NCBI GenBank assembly: GCA_021234155.1
Contig: JAJEKV010000023.1
Span: 2,658,557-2,722,556, forward strand
Origin: Isoetes taiwanensis
Lineage: Eukaryota > Streptophyta > Lycopodiopsida > Isoetales > Isoetaceae
Direction of reading: 5' to 3'
DNA length: 64,000 bases
Of this stretch, positions 1-10,589 are shown piece after piece. A model generated the notes under the pieces. The model saw only the letters and a list, made by a program, of their open reading frames with translations. It was not told where the DNA came from and did no database searches. Within the stretch, counting starts at the first letter, position 1, and every line of letters starts with the position of its first letter. The position numbers and the translations under genes were made by a program.

Positions 1-530
1 CAAAATACAAGGACAAGAATGTAGAGACAAATAGGAATTTTAGCTAATGTTGTACTTTTATCTGGCTTTATTCTCATAGATGCCGATATGGTATGAATCA
101 AATGATCCTGCAAAGTAGGTCACATTTCATCTTACAACACATCGGCAAATGTTGTACTTTTTGGTCCGGCTTCATTCTCATAGATGCGAGATATGGTATG
201 AATCGATGGTCATCTGGAAAAGCGTGTCATATTTCATCTTACAATTCATCCGGTTTTTAGCTAATGCTATATTTCCAATTTTGCTTTTGCCTTCTGGCAT
301 TCTAGCTAATGCTATACTTCCAGTCTTGCTTTCAGCTTCTTCCTTTAGCGAGAAACAGGGACAAAGAAGACGAGGGGCGGATTGGCATTTTAGATTTTTC
401 CCAAGCAGAGATATGGTATGAATCAAATGGTCTTGCAAAGCATTACATTTTATCTTACAATTCATTTGGCATTTTAGCTGATGCTATTGCAAAAAAAATT
501 ACATTTCATCTTACAATTTTACAATTCACC
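1..530. repeat. Degenerate tandem repeat, ~110-130 base period
   Basis: Four or so diverged copies share the words 'tagctaatg(t/c)t', 'gatatggtatgaatc' and 'catttcatcttacaa' in the same order. Spacing is irregular because of internal insertions around 240-400. Open frames here run through the repeats on both strands and match no protein I recognise, so I annotate no gene. The array is cut by the window edge. Confidence 0.6.
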
Positions 531-539
531 TGGCATCAA

Positions 540-960
540 TTATGTTGCGGCCTTGCTAAGCTTGGTCTAGAAAGCCAAAGAGTAGTACCATCACAATCCG
601 GTTTGACACATTGCAGAGGGAACTCACGTTTCAGCATGAACTCACATCTATAGAGAAGTACTATCGCAATCAGATCTGACACATTACAGCGGGAACTCAC
701 ATTTCAGCAGGAATTCACATTTATAGACATTGGCTTATATTTATGGAAATCATTTTATCAAATGAGGATGCTCCATTGCAATCATCTTGGGAACTTGCTA
801 AGCTTGGTTTAAGAATCCAAAAGTAAAACCATCGCATCAAGTTTGGACCTTGCTAAGTTTGATCTAGAAATACGAAAAGTAGTACCATCAACACATGTAT
901 GAGCAACACATGTAAGACCTTTGGAAACTTTTTAAGCTCGATCTAGAAATCCAAAAAGTT
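540..960. repeat. Degenerate dispersed/tandem repeat
   Basis: The core 'ttgctaagcttggtctagaaa..ccaaa.agtagtaccatc' recurs near 552, 793, 848 and 932. It is interleaved with two copies of 'ggaactcac(g/a)tttcagca(t/g)gaa' near 620 and 690. Copies are well diverged, so the array is old. No coding signal is seen. Confidence 0.55.
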
Positions 961-1044
961 AGTGCCGTCATATATAAAGAGCTTTTATTTGATTTGATGC
1001 AGCGATGACATACCTTCTACGATCATATTTCCATAGAGCTTACT

Positions 1045-1265
1045 TATTGCTCAATTGATCACCATAACTAGGGGAAACAAATGTGTATAACTAGGGGAAA
1101 TAACCTTGCAATACCAATCACCTTGCAACGATGACATTGTTTCTATTTCCATTTTGTTCACATGATGTGCATAACCGGGGGAAAAGAATGTGAATAACTA
1201 GGGAGAAACAACCCAACAACAACAATAAAAATAACCAAATATGTATAACTAGGGGAAAACAACCT
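1045..1265. repeat. Degenerate short repeat 'ataactaggggaaa'
   Basis: The words 'ataactaggggaaa' and 'accttgcaa' recur at variable spacing near 1065, 1086, 1195 and 1242. The stretch lies just inside the 3' end of the Helitron-like element ending at 1359, so it may be internal sequence of that element. That link is inference. Confidence 0.45.
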
Positions 1266-1331
1266 TGCAACAATGATCACATTCTTAAATCCTACATCTT
1301 ATTCATATAATTCTACCAAAATTATAGTTAC

Positions 1332-1359
1332 GCCCGGCAACGCCGGGCACCATAACTAG
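1332..1359 (+). mobile_element. Helitron-type 3' terminus (hairpin plus CTAG)
   Basis: A perfect 7-base stem with a 3-base loop (GCCCGGC-AAC-GCCGGGC, 1332-1348) is followed by 7 bases and then CTAG at 1356-1359, with a host T at 1360. Helitrons end in CTRR, preceded by a short GC-rich hairpin, and insert between A and T, so this fits. The same signature occurs in reverse at 13702 and 60748. The 5' end (TC) was not located and probably lies left of the window; no Rep-helicase is visible, so this would be a non-autonomous copy. Confidence 0.7.
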
Positions 1360-1360
1360 T

Positions 1361-1478
1361 TATATATTAGAGATAATTGTGATGAGTGATATGCTTTGAA
1401 GTCTTAGAATTGTATGCAATTATATATTAGAGATATTGTGATGAGTGATATGCTTTGAAGTCTTAGAATTGTATGCAC
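1361..1478. repeat. 60-base tandem duplication
   Basis: Two copies, 1361-1420 and 1421-1478, are identical apart from a one-base indel ('agataattg' versus 'agatattg') and the last bases. The first copy starts within a base of the Helitron 3' end, so the element appears to have inserted at a repeat-unit boundary. Confidence 0.85.
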
Positions 1479-1479
1479 A

Positions 1480-2329
1480 TATGTAAGGATGGTATTAGAG
1501 GCATTTTTCTATGAGTTTTTTTCATAAATAATTTGCAAGATCATTAACAAATAGAGGACTTTTAATCTTACATGTTGATAAACTTACTCTCTATAATTGT
1601 GTCATGGATCACCTAATTTTTGAAATTCTAGAAAAGAGACCTTGTCATATTTATGTTTTTTAGCATGCCAGCCCAATCATGCCTACAGTCTTTTCTTAAA
1701 TTCTAGCCTATCCATGTGTCCCTTCTACATCAGCAAAATTTGATGTGGCACTATTTAAAACCATTGGATCTATAATTTTATGAATCTACAGTCCTGAAAA
1801 TTGGATAAGGCTTGAAATTAATAGATGGACATGGCAATCGTCGTCAATCGACCGAGATAGCAAGATTATAAGCCAAGATATATTCCCTGAGATCCAAGAT
1901 TGCAAGTAGAATTATCCCCATCCATTTCGCTTGCTGAAACACCGTATAGCGATGGGGATTGTAGCTTTAATTTTTCGCTTCCGGTTATGGGCAATTTTGT
2001 CATGATTTGCTCTGTCCAAAATGAGAAAAAGAATACCCACTCCGTTGTCCAATTCGGTATCAAATTTGTTTCCTGTATTAAAGATGTTGCCATATTCATG
2101 GCCCTTGCTGCCGTTGTTAGGCTTAGTTCTGAAGCTTGCCAATCGTTCTCTCATAAGCTTAGAAAGGAGCTCCTTGATTCTGATCATTGAGCTGCTTAAC
2201 CAGATTTTTTTGGGACCGCTGTAGATTCTAAATTGTGTGGATTTAGCTTGGAACTGGTTTGTGGATCCGATTATTTTAGGAATCTGTGATAGCATGCCAT
2301 TTGTTACTCCATAAAAGCTATCAGTTTGC
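1480..2329. other. No recognisable gene
   Basis: AT-rich sequence. An open stretch at 1912-2295 on the reverse strand (127 codons) overlaps one at 1900-2190 on the forward strand. Neither carries a domain I recognise, and overlap on both strands argues against coding. It could be debris of an unknown transposon. Confidence 0.4.
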
Positions 2330-2340
2330 CCATTTGTATC

Positions 2341-2770
2341 GGAACGCCGTATATCTCAAGTGAGATGTGGTTAATGTGGCCACCTGTATCAGCCACGAAG
2401 AACAACGCGGTTTGAAGCCCAAAAACTAACTGTTTTTGGCATTTTTTGGTCGATCCGGCTCCATTCTGCCTCAAATCTCTTCCTCTCTTCAGCAATCTAG
2501 CATAAAAGGAGCAGACAAAGTGATTGGCATGGTTTTTAGATCAAATCAAACTGCCCATAGAGCAGAAAGAACCAGCCGATTGAAATTTTTGACCCTGCCG
2601 CGCAGTTTGAAGCCTGGTTTTTTGGCCACATTAACCACTTTTTTGCCACGTTAACCACTTTTTTGGCCACATTAACCACCTGGCTAATATCGGATGGCCA
2701 CATTAACCAGTGGTTAATGTGGTCTGGTTGGCCACATTAACCACATCTCGCTTGAGATATACGGAGTTCC
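2341..2770. mobile_element. Mutator-like miniature inverted-repeat element (MITE), 430 bases
   Basis: Terminal inverted repeats of 42 bases (2341-2382 and 2729-2770) match at 40 of 42 positions and begin GGAAC. The element is flanked by a perfect 9-base direct repeat ATTTGTATC at 2332-2340 and 2771-2779. A 9-base target duplication is the signature of Mutator-like transposons. The interior holds no transposase and includes several copies of 'gccacattaaccac', so it is non-autonomous. Confidence 0.75.
2625..2745. repeat. Short tandem 'ggccacattaaccac' repeats inside the MITE
   Basis: Five direct copies of (g)gccacattaaccac/ag and one inverted copy (gtggttaatgtgg) are packed in 120 bases. The last copies form part of the right terminal inverted repeat. 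They may have arisen by copying of the element end inward. Confidence 0.75.
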
Positions 2771-2779
2771 ATTTGTATC

Positions 2780-5765
2780 AAACCCAGTTTCAGTTGCATG
2801 TTAATCAATAGAAGAAACATCACAATGGGATAAACTATTTGTACTGCCACAAGTTTTCCATTCTGGTTTGAGCTTGAGAGCCGAACTTCTAAGCTCTGCA
2901 AACTCGTGAAAATTTGCTCTAGCAAATGAAAAATTGCTTGCAGGCTGAGCCGTATGTGTTAAGCAAACGAACCCTTTCCTTAGCTCTAAAAAGAAAGTAG
3001 ATTCATACTGGTGAGCACATCCAATTTGGTTGGTGATGTTTTCCAGCTTCTATCAAAGAGGTGTAGCCTCAGATTCAATAATTTGTTGCTTGGTTGTGTA
3101 ATCAAATTCAATATTCTTACATATGCACATGGTTGGTGGTCCAAAATGTTACAAAATTTTTGAGAAAGTGTTCGTGGGTTTCTAACAGATGCAGAGTTCA
3201 TAATCGATCAAGTCGCCCATTTTGAGCATGTCCGATTTGGATATATTTAGAATCGGAAGGAACTGCCTGTAATATGCCCAAATGCACCCAAATGCTATGG
3301 GGCTCTATTTTGCACCCAAATGCTTAATTGTCTTTAAAAAAATTCAAATTCATGCTCTTTCTTCATCAAATCTGTCGATTTGTAACTATCCTTTATAACT
3401 CAGATTCAAAATGCCGCTGACAGAAATGTAGAGCCAGAATACGGATTTTACAAAAGAGCAATTGAAATATAACCAAACTGCTGATATTTTCAATGATTGT
3501 GCACAGGCAATTCTCAGTCCTAGGCCTATTTCTTCTGTAGGCCTTCCGAATCTCTCCTCTTCTGTTCTGCCTTTTTCGCCTGTATATTTCCACAGCCATC
3601 GCCTCTTTTTGAAAAACTGTGCCAGCATGGCAAGGCCATGTGGCAGCGCCCCATAAGCCGGAGAAAATCTCTGGAGGGAGAAACTGCAGCCCGGGTCTAT
3701 GCGACCACAACAGTTGCACAGTTGTTATAACCAATCGTAAGTGGCATCCCCACTATTCAGGTTGTTCACCTTTTTACTTTAATGATATTTCATACCATTG
3801 TTTATGTGATTACCTTAGGGTTATTTTTATTTAGCCCATCCTAAATTAATACCCCTATGGCAATACAAATCACAAGGGTAAGGCTAGGGCGTAACATGTT
3901 GACAGACTGCTCTCATAATCTTGAGGAAAGGTTAGTGCAAAAGTGCAGCTTAATGCACAAATAATAGCTTTTAATTGTCTGTTTCTCGCTTACATATGGC
4001 CTGTCTTTTTTTCATTGCCTGGAATATGGTTGATTGCATCTGATTTTTGGGGTAAATAGTCTAGACGAGCAGATATTTGCATCCGATTTCCTTTAGATGA
4101 TGGAGGCACAACTTGCATCTAGAAACTCATCCTGCTTCAAATTTTCGTGGCCCAAGTCTGAGTGGTTCATGCATGCAGTTGCCAATCATACATAGGTAGA
4201 CCTATCATACATTGTGATAATTTCAGCATATGAAAACATGGATATGCCTGCCCTGGAATAAAGAGTACAACTTGAACTTTGAATTTGTTCTTAGTTATTA
4301 TTGTTAGTCTAAACAGTCAAGTCTATTATTTCATGTCAGACAACATAGTCCATCATCTAAGTTAGCTTTTCCCTTGCTCTCCAGTTCTATTTGTTATTAA
4401 CTATTATTACTTTAGTGCTTATGGCTTTTGTGTATGTGATTTCGATGTTTGAAGATGGCAACCTTCGAATGATGAGTCGCATAGACTATGACAAGAACTT
4501 AAACCATGCATCTAGGATTACTCATGGATTTATTTTGATTATGTACCTGATGGTTGTGAACAAATTGAGTATGGCAAATGCAGACATCATTTTACCATTG
4601 TGCCCCATTTGCAAAATTTGAAAGGAGATTGGCATGAATGGAAGATTGGAGATGTTAGAATTGAGTTTTATTGTTGTCTATTTATTTCTTGTAGATGAAT
4701 TTGTCTATTACACATGACTATAGAATCATGTTTTTTTATCAACATTCAATAGCATAGTAACATTAGAATTGAGGTGTGCCTGCATTGTTCAAGCTCTTTC
4801 TAATGTTTAAACTACACAATAACGTTTTGTGGAAGTATATATTATATGTCTATGATGGAAATTGTTATTGGATTAGGAGCAAAACTTGCATATCTAGGTG
4901 AAATTTCAGGATTATGTTAGTATGTGCCTTGCAAGAATCTCAACTATCTATTTCAATACAATAAATGCCAGTCCCGTGTTAAGGGCATGCTTACTATATT
5001 TTAAACCAAAATTATATTTGATTATACGGTGCAAAATAGACAAAATGTTAATAAGATCTTAAACACATTATGTTGGTTCTATGTCTTACTGTCGAGGGAT
5101 CTTGTGTTAACTTGAAACATCTGAAGGTTGAAAACATGTAATACTGCCCATCCATGTTTTTAGCCAAAAACCCTCTCCACCCAACACTTTTAAGCGTATA
5201 GCTATTTGGACTCCCCAGCTCCCAGCTCCCAGGCTCAAAAGCTATGTTTGATATAGTTTAAAAACAGTAATTATTTTCTTTGCATAATCTAAAATTAGTA
5301 GTTTTATTTGCATGTTCTAGGATCACACACAAAATCTTCTCAATTGCATTCTATTCAAATTGCTTTAAATTGCTTAAACTTAGTTGAGAATGCAATCCTA
5401 TTGAAGAAGTGCATCTATAATGGACTTATTCATTTCATCAAGGTTTATGGATGATTCTAAAGCCGTGAAATATGGCAAGGTTGTGACAATCATGAGGTAA
5501 GTCCTTTTTTCATAATATGAAATACGTTGAATGCAAAAAACACTTTGCATATAGACATTGCTTTGAACATTATACAATATATTTGAAGCCATATATGTCA
5601 TAAGAATGCAATTGCTTCCCTCAAGATCGGCCGTACTCAACTTTGGAGTGGTGATCTTGTTACCATATAGATTACATGCCAATATCATACACATTGACTT
5701 TGTATTAGAATCTGATATAATAAAGAGATGATAACAAAGAAAGCCTAGTGTGTTACTTAAATTTG
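2780..5765. other. No recognisable gene
   Basis: About 3 kb of AT-rich sequence with only short open frames (longest about 113 codons on the reverse strand, 3393-3734). They show no family motif, so I see no gene. No clear repeat array or transposon end was found. Confidence 0.4.
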
Positions 5766-5770
5766 CCCTA

Positions 5771-5812
5771 GATAAGATAAGATAAGATAAGATGAATTTT
5801 TACGTCCAAAGA
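5771..5812 (-). mobile_element. Very short non-LTR retrotransposon 3' end with (GATAA)n tail
   Basis: (GATAA)4 at 5771-5790 is followed by 'gatgaatttttacgtccaaag'-like sequence. The part resembling TTTTAACGTCCA is the start (read in reverse) of the conserved 3' end shared by other copies in the window. Only about 20 bases of element remain, so the call rests on the family pattern. Confidence 0.4.
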
Positions 5813-5825
5813 TGAATTTGCCTAA

Positions 5826-6051
5826 GAATAGAATAGAATAGAATAGTTTTTTTAACGTCCACGGAGACCAATAGGTCATGGGACCCATACAATGGGCTAG
5901 TACAATCATTACTTCTAGGATTAAAAAACCCCTGCCTTGAAAGGTTTTCAAGGGAAAAACCTTTGCAGTAATGATGATACTAGACAAGCTTAGATAATGA
6001 CTAGTGAGGGCTCAATAATTGCCGACGTTTATCTAGAACCTCAAGTATGTA
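5826..6051 (-). mobile_element. 5'-truncated non-LTR element 3' end, (GAATA)n tail
   Basis: Read on the reverse strand, a conserved 3' end (CCGTGGACGTTAAAA) runs into a (TATTC)n tail. The 226-base unit is nearly identical to 15594-15820, and both stop at the same 5' point ('caagtatgta' on the forward strand). Identical truncation in two insertions suggests a discrete short element (SINE-like) that borrows the LINE 3' end, rather than two random truncations. Confidence 0.7.
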
Positions 6052-6059
6052 TAATGCCA

Positions 6060-7240
6060 AGTCATGCACAGATGGTGCGTTGAGAAGTTGTGGTGCAAAA
6101 GAAAATTTAAATGTCATCCTTGGCAATGTCAACAGAAAATTTAAATGTCATCTTTGGTAATGATCAACATAATAAACACATGCACAAAGGTGACATTGGT
6201 TGACCCTGGAGATGGCGCCTTATTTCCTTTCTTCACCATAAGCATGCACTATTTCTTTGTTTCTATTAGAGACTTCTGCATGCTCACCAAATTCATAATA
6301 ACATGCTCAGATCATATTTGTTGTCCCCAAAATCCTATTACCATGTTGCCACCTACAATACATAATGGGATCCATGCATAAAAGATGAACAATCAAAGGA
6401 AAGAAACTAATCCAAAGTATAAGCAATAAATACCTTAAGAGTAACTTGCAGATGCACATGAAATTATCAAATTGTTCACCATTCGAAAGGTTTAGAACCA
6501 ACAACGTATGCTGTTTGAATAGCCAAATTAATGGTCATTTTTTAGCTGTTACAGGCCACATCCATTAACCATCAAATATTGTGTCACATGCTATATGTTA
6601 CATTCAGTATAGAACGGGGTGAAACAATATAACTGGATTCTAGGCATCAATGTACCTTTCATGCTAATAATGAGCACAACCAACTTCTAGGGAAATTGCC
6701 CATTTGTCTGCCCATATGAATTATAATGCTCTAGCCATTTTTCAAGCCACTGCCTCCAACACCATTTTGACCCACTTTTTCTGTGCTTTTTCCAATAGGC
6801 ATAAGACCTCGGCAGCAAATGCTCAAGAGCAACAAAGGAAGTAAACCTGGAAAACATTCAAGACAAAGAAATTACATTGTCGATTTGTTTCATCAATGCT
6901 ATGTCCTCCTGCAAAGTTTGCATAGAAAAGAAAAGACTATTTAAAAAAATAAGGTCGGTCTCCCTTAACCAAGTACAATCTTGCAGCAATTTTGAGAATG
7001 CTGGAACCATAGATGGTTCCGTTTATCAAAAGAGTGGGAGAATGTGTCCCATAGACTTGGATTTATGGCACTTTCTTTAGCTGCACCTTCATACTGAAAA
7101 GCACAGTTGATTCATTAATGCATAAGATTTCGAGTCACCGACTAATACATGTACATTCTGCACAATGTTGGGGAAGAGGGTATGAAACCCCGGTAAGCAG
7201 AAGAGGAAGTACAAAAAATGAACCCCTTAGGAAATCCCAT
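6060..7240. other. No recognisable gene
   Basis: AT-rich intergenic sequence with short open frames and no recognised domain, repeat array or element terminus. Confidence 0.4.
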
Positions 7241-7246
7241 TGTTAC

Positions 7247-7864
7247 CTGCAACACAAACCATTAACATCCAACATATAAAAATTAAATCCCCCAACACAT
7301 AACAACTAACACATAACAACCATTGACATTAACAACCAACACATAACTACCATTGACATTAATTAACACAACCATTGGGTCCAACACATTTAAATTAAAA
7401 TCCCCCTTAAACCCCCTTTGGTTTGAGTGCATATTCACAGGGGGGTGACTCCGGGCAACGAGAGCTGTTGGATAGGCATATTCACCCTTATTCCTTAATC
7501 TACACCGTACGTAAAGTTCCTCGTTTGTGGGGTATGCAAGTACAAAATTTGCTATACTGTATAACAAGATTCACAAAATACTATAAGATTTCAAGCGGAA
7601 TACTATATGGTGTTGATTTCGTACGTGCAAAATACAATTATGAGGGCTCTCGCTACCCTACGTCACCCCCTGTCTGAATATGCACCCAAACCAAAGGGGG
7701 TTTAGGGGGGATTTTAATTTAAATGTGTTGGACCCAATGGTTGTGTTAATTAATATCAATGGTAGTTATGTGTTGGTTGTTAATGTCAATGGTTGTTATG
7801 TGTTAGTTGTTATGTGTTGGGGGATTTAATTTTTATATGTTGGATGTTAATGGTTTGTGTTGCA
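7247..7864. mobile_element. Foldback element with ~218-base inverted arms
   Basis: Arms 7247-7466 and 7649-7864 are close reverse complements, starting TGCAACACAAACC and ending near the GAGAGC / GCTCTC pair. The ~180-base loop is AT-rich and holds no transposase. Within each arm 'cataac(t)aac' words repeat. I could not find a target-site duplication at these limits, so the true ends may lie a little outside. It would be a non-autonomous foldback or MITE copy. Confidence 0.8.
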
Positions 7865-7869
7865 AAATT

Positions 7870-9365
7870 TTAGTTCCCTTCGGCCTTAGGGACGTCACCC
7901 CCCCCTCCCCCGGTGTGACAAAAATTTTAGAATTCAAACCAGAAAAAAACTAGAATTCATTTGAGGCTTTCATCACCTGTAGCTTTTGAATTTCATCACA
8001 ATAAAACAAATAGAACATAAGTAAAAGTTACCATAAAGATCATGGAAAACTTTAAGGAGCCTATAATTTATCCTACATACAATTAATTGGCCATTCCCCT
8101 TCGGTTCTTCAGACATCTAAGTGTGGCACGAATTGGCCATTTTTCAAAATTTTCTGCAAGGAAGTTGCAACCTAAATGGCCATTTTTCGACCAAGCCTCT
8201 ACTAAAGTTGTAACTTAATGGCGATTTTTTTTATAAAGTCTTACAATATATAGTACTCAATCTCCCAAAAGACAATACTGAAGTTGATTTCCCTTGTAAA
8301 TGTACTAACAAATACATAATATAATAATCGTGCACCACAAAATAATTAAGACAATGGGCACACACTTACCAACACGAAAAACGCATTTGACAAAAGTGCA
8401 CCAAGTTCTATCCATCTACATATGTGCACTTCAAATATAAGAATAGAAACATCTCATTAATTATAAGCCAACTTCTTTAAAGTCTTTACTCCTCCAAATA
8501 TTTGCACGAAAGAAAATGAAAACACGTTATGCTAATTTTGAATGGTATTAAAAACATCAATATTTTTCTCAGGATCTTTAAACACAAAAGGCCCTTTTGT
8601 AACTATAGCATTTTTGTAAGATGTATGCATTCACCGAGTCCTAACCACTCATGGGCAACTTATATAAGCCGATTGGGTTGCTGGTTGCGGCCTATGAATT
8701 GTGAAATGCGTGTAACATTATAATTATGGTAAGTGGCGAATTTGAAGGCCTTAATAAACCCCCCTTAGATGTGGCCAAACTCGTATTCTCATAAGGGTAT
8801 ATTTTATGCTCGAATGGCCATTTCCTTGGCCATGGTGATCCATCCATGGGATCCAAATGGCCATAATTTTAGTGTGTCGCAGGTCGCCAAATGATGAATT
8901 GGCAATTTCAATCGCTTAACTATCAATGAACTTCTATAAAATGGCGAATCTGCAGCCCCCATAGAGCCAACTCATCCTACTCAAGTCGGCCAACGCATTT
9001 TGCTAAAATAGCTAATTCGGGGCCAAATGGCCCGCCGGGGCCACTAAAATTTTCGCCGATAAAGATAGAGCAGATTGATCCCATTATTCTGAAAGTCATA
9101 AAGTTTGCGACACCCATACACAAACATTTTTCAACTGGAATTTAACAGCAGCCTTTGGCCTCCATGGATTCTTGTGGTGAGAAACCAAAGTGAGAAACTT
9201 TTCTGCTTGTTAGCACAAGGATCTAGAAGCATCCAAAAAATTTGCTGTTTTAGCATAGATAACTTAACCAAACATATCCATATCATACACTATCAAAACG
9301 ATCTCGGAGAGAGCTTTCCAACGTAATAAAAATCATCTCAAACAGAGCTCTGGATCAAAAGTTAT
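7870..9365. other. No recognisable gene; 'aatggcca' words
   Basis: AT-rich sequence. The words 'aatggcca' and 'ggccattt' recur near 8090-8230 and 8815-9030 without fixed spacing. No gene is recognised. Confidence 0.4.
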
Positions 9366-9431
9366 GATAAGAAATGTGTTCCCGGCGGGGAAACTGCACT
9401 ACATGCGCCCTTCAAGCCCTTCATGTGCCCA

Positions 9432-9546
9432 TTATGCACCACACACACAAAAAGAGGGCTTTTATTGTGAGCCATTGGTTGTTGACCATTATGCACCACA
9501 TGCACAAAAAAAGGGCTTTTGTTGTGAGCCATTGGTTGTTGACCAT
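9432..9546. repeat. 57-base tandem duplication
   Basis: Two adjacent copies share 'attatgcaccaca', 'agggctttt' and 'ttgtgagccattggttg' in order, with a few substitutions. Open frames run through them but match nothing known. Confidence 0.8.
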
Positions 9547-9684
9547 TAGAAAAAAAAGGCTAAAATCAATGGCTCAGAAATGGTGCACTCTAGATGTACG
9601 CATTAGTACATCCATTTGAATACATCACGAAATCATAGGAAAACCTTAGTGAAAAGCGTACAAAAACACAAAGAAAACCCCCTG

Positions 9685-9997
9685 TTATTATGCTACATAT
9701 TGTTTGCAAATCTTATGTGGAGGATAAACCAGCAAGAACCCCATCAGTCTCTCCAAATATTGCCATTATTTGATGGTTAGACAAAAGAAATGCATAATCC
9801 TGAAAATTGGGCCCAGCAAATGTGGATCAGTTGTTGAAAAGGTTGAATATGAAAATGCCATATTTGACTTTGGTCACGTCTGAAGTCACCTCTTTCCTTA
9901 TCTAGCTCATGTTCCCGTCGCATCGGTGTTAATTGTATTGACCAAGAAGATGACAAAATATCTCCCTTTATTCTTAGCCCCTGTATCACTGCTAATA
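9685..9997 (+). mobile_element. Candidate Copia long terminal repeat
   Basis: The region directly upstream of the tRNA-Met primer site should be the 5' LTR. A possible start is TGTTA at 9687, giving about 310 bases. The expected terminal CA is not visible at its end (…ctaata), and no matching 3' LTR was found. The limits are inference from position only. Confidence 0.35.
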
Positions 9998-10560
9998 TGG
10001 TATCAGAGCAGTGACAAACTTGCTGCAACGATCAGGATAAAGATAGAGACCTACAATTGGTTGTAAGTTAATGTGGATCATGCATTACATTATGACATAG
10101 ATAAAAGAGAATTGCAGGGGATTTAATTGCATAAATCAAACAAAATACTTTATTGCAAATATCTCTCAAGGTATTTAGTATATTGATTCAGGTGCCACAT
10201 ACCACGTCTGCCAATAAATCAATTTACACAGAATATCATAAAGTGGAGAAAAGAATGGTCAAAATTAGTAAAGGCAAACTAAATGTTGCATGATGTACAT
10301 TCTATTTGCAGTTGCCAACAGGGGATCTTGATCTAAACAATGCATGACATGTAGCAGAATTAGAGGCAAATTTATTATCCATCTCAAAACTTGATGATAC
10401 AGGCATTCTAATGAAATTTGGTCATGGAAAGTGTGCAATTAAAGGCAAAAAGCTTTGGCAATGAACAGGAACGATCCTAGATTCTCTACTATTGATAAAG
10501 AACATGGAACAAACGAACATGGGACATCAGAAGTACCACCATTTAAAAACAGAAATTTGA
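9998..10560 (+). mobile_element. Copia retrotransposon fragment (primer site plus protease)
   Basis: TGGTATCAGAGC at 9998-10009 is the classic primer-binding site complementary to initiator tRNA-Met. At about 10178-10207 the reading YIDSGATYHVC is the Copia aspartic-protease active-site block, with the usual preceding Trp codon changed to TAG. Further on, EYHKVEKRMVKI and, after a frameshift, ANLLSISKLDDTGILMKFGHG match the region after the protease. Only about 180 bases separate primer site and protease, so most of gag is deleted. No integrase, reverse transcriptase or 3' LTR follows: the L1-like element begins at about 10590. Dead element. Confidence 0.8.
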
Positions 10561-10589
10561 AACCAAACGCTCTACTGACCTTGGAGAAA

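Noticed and set aside
1900-2295. Overlapping frames on both strands (96 and 127 codons)
   Set aside because: No recognised domain, both strands open over the same bases, and no supporting splice or promoter signals.
7922-7930. Direct repeat AAATTTTAG (7866 and 7922) as a target duplication of the foldback element
   Set aside because: Both copies lie on the same side of the element, so they cannot be its target duplication.
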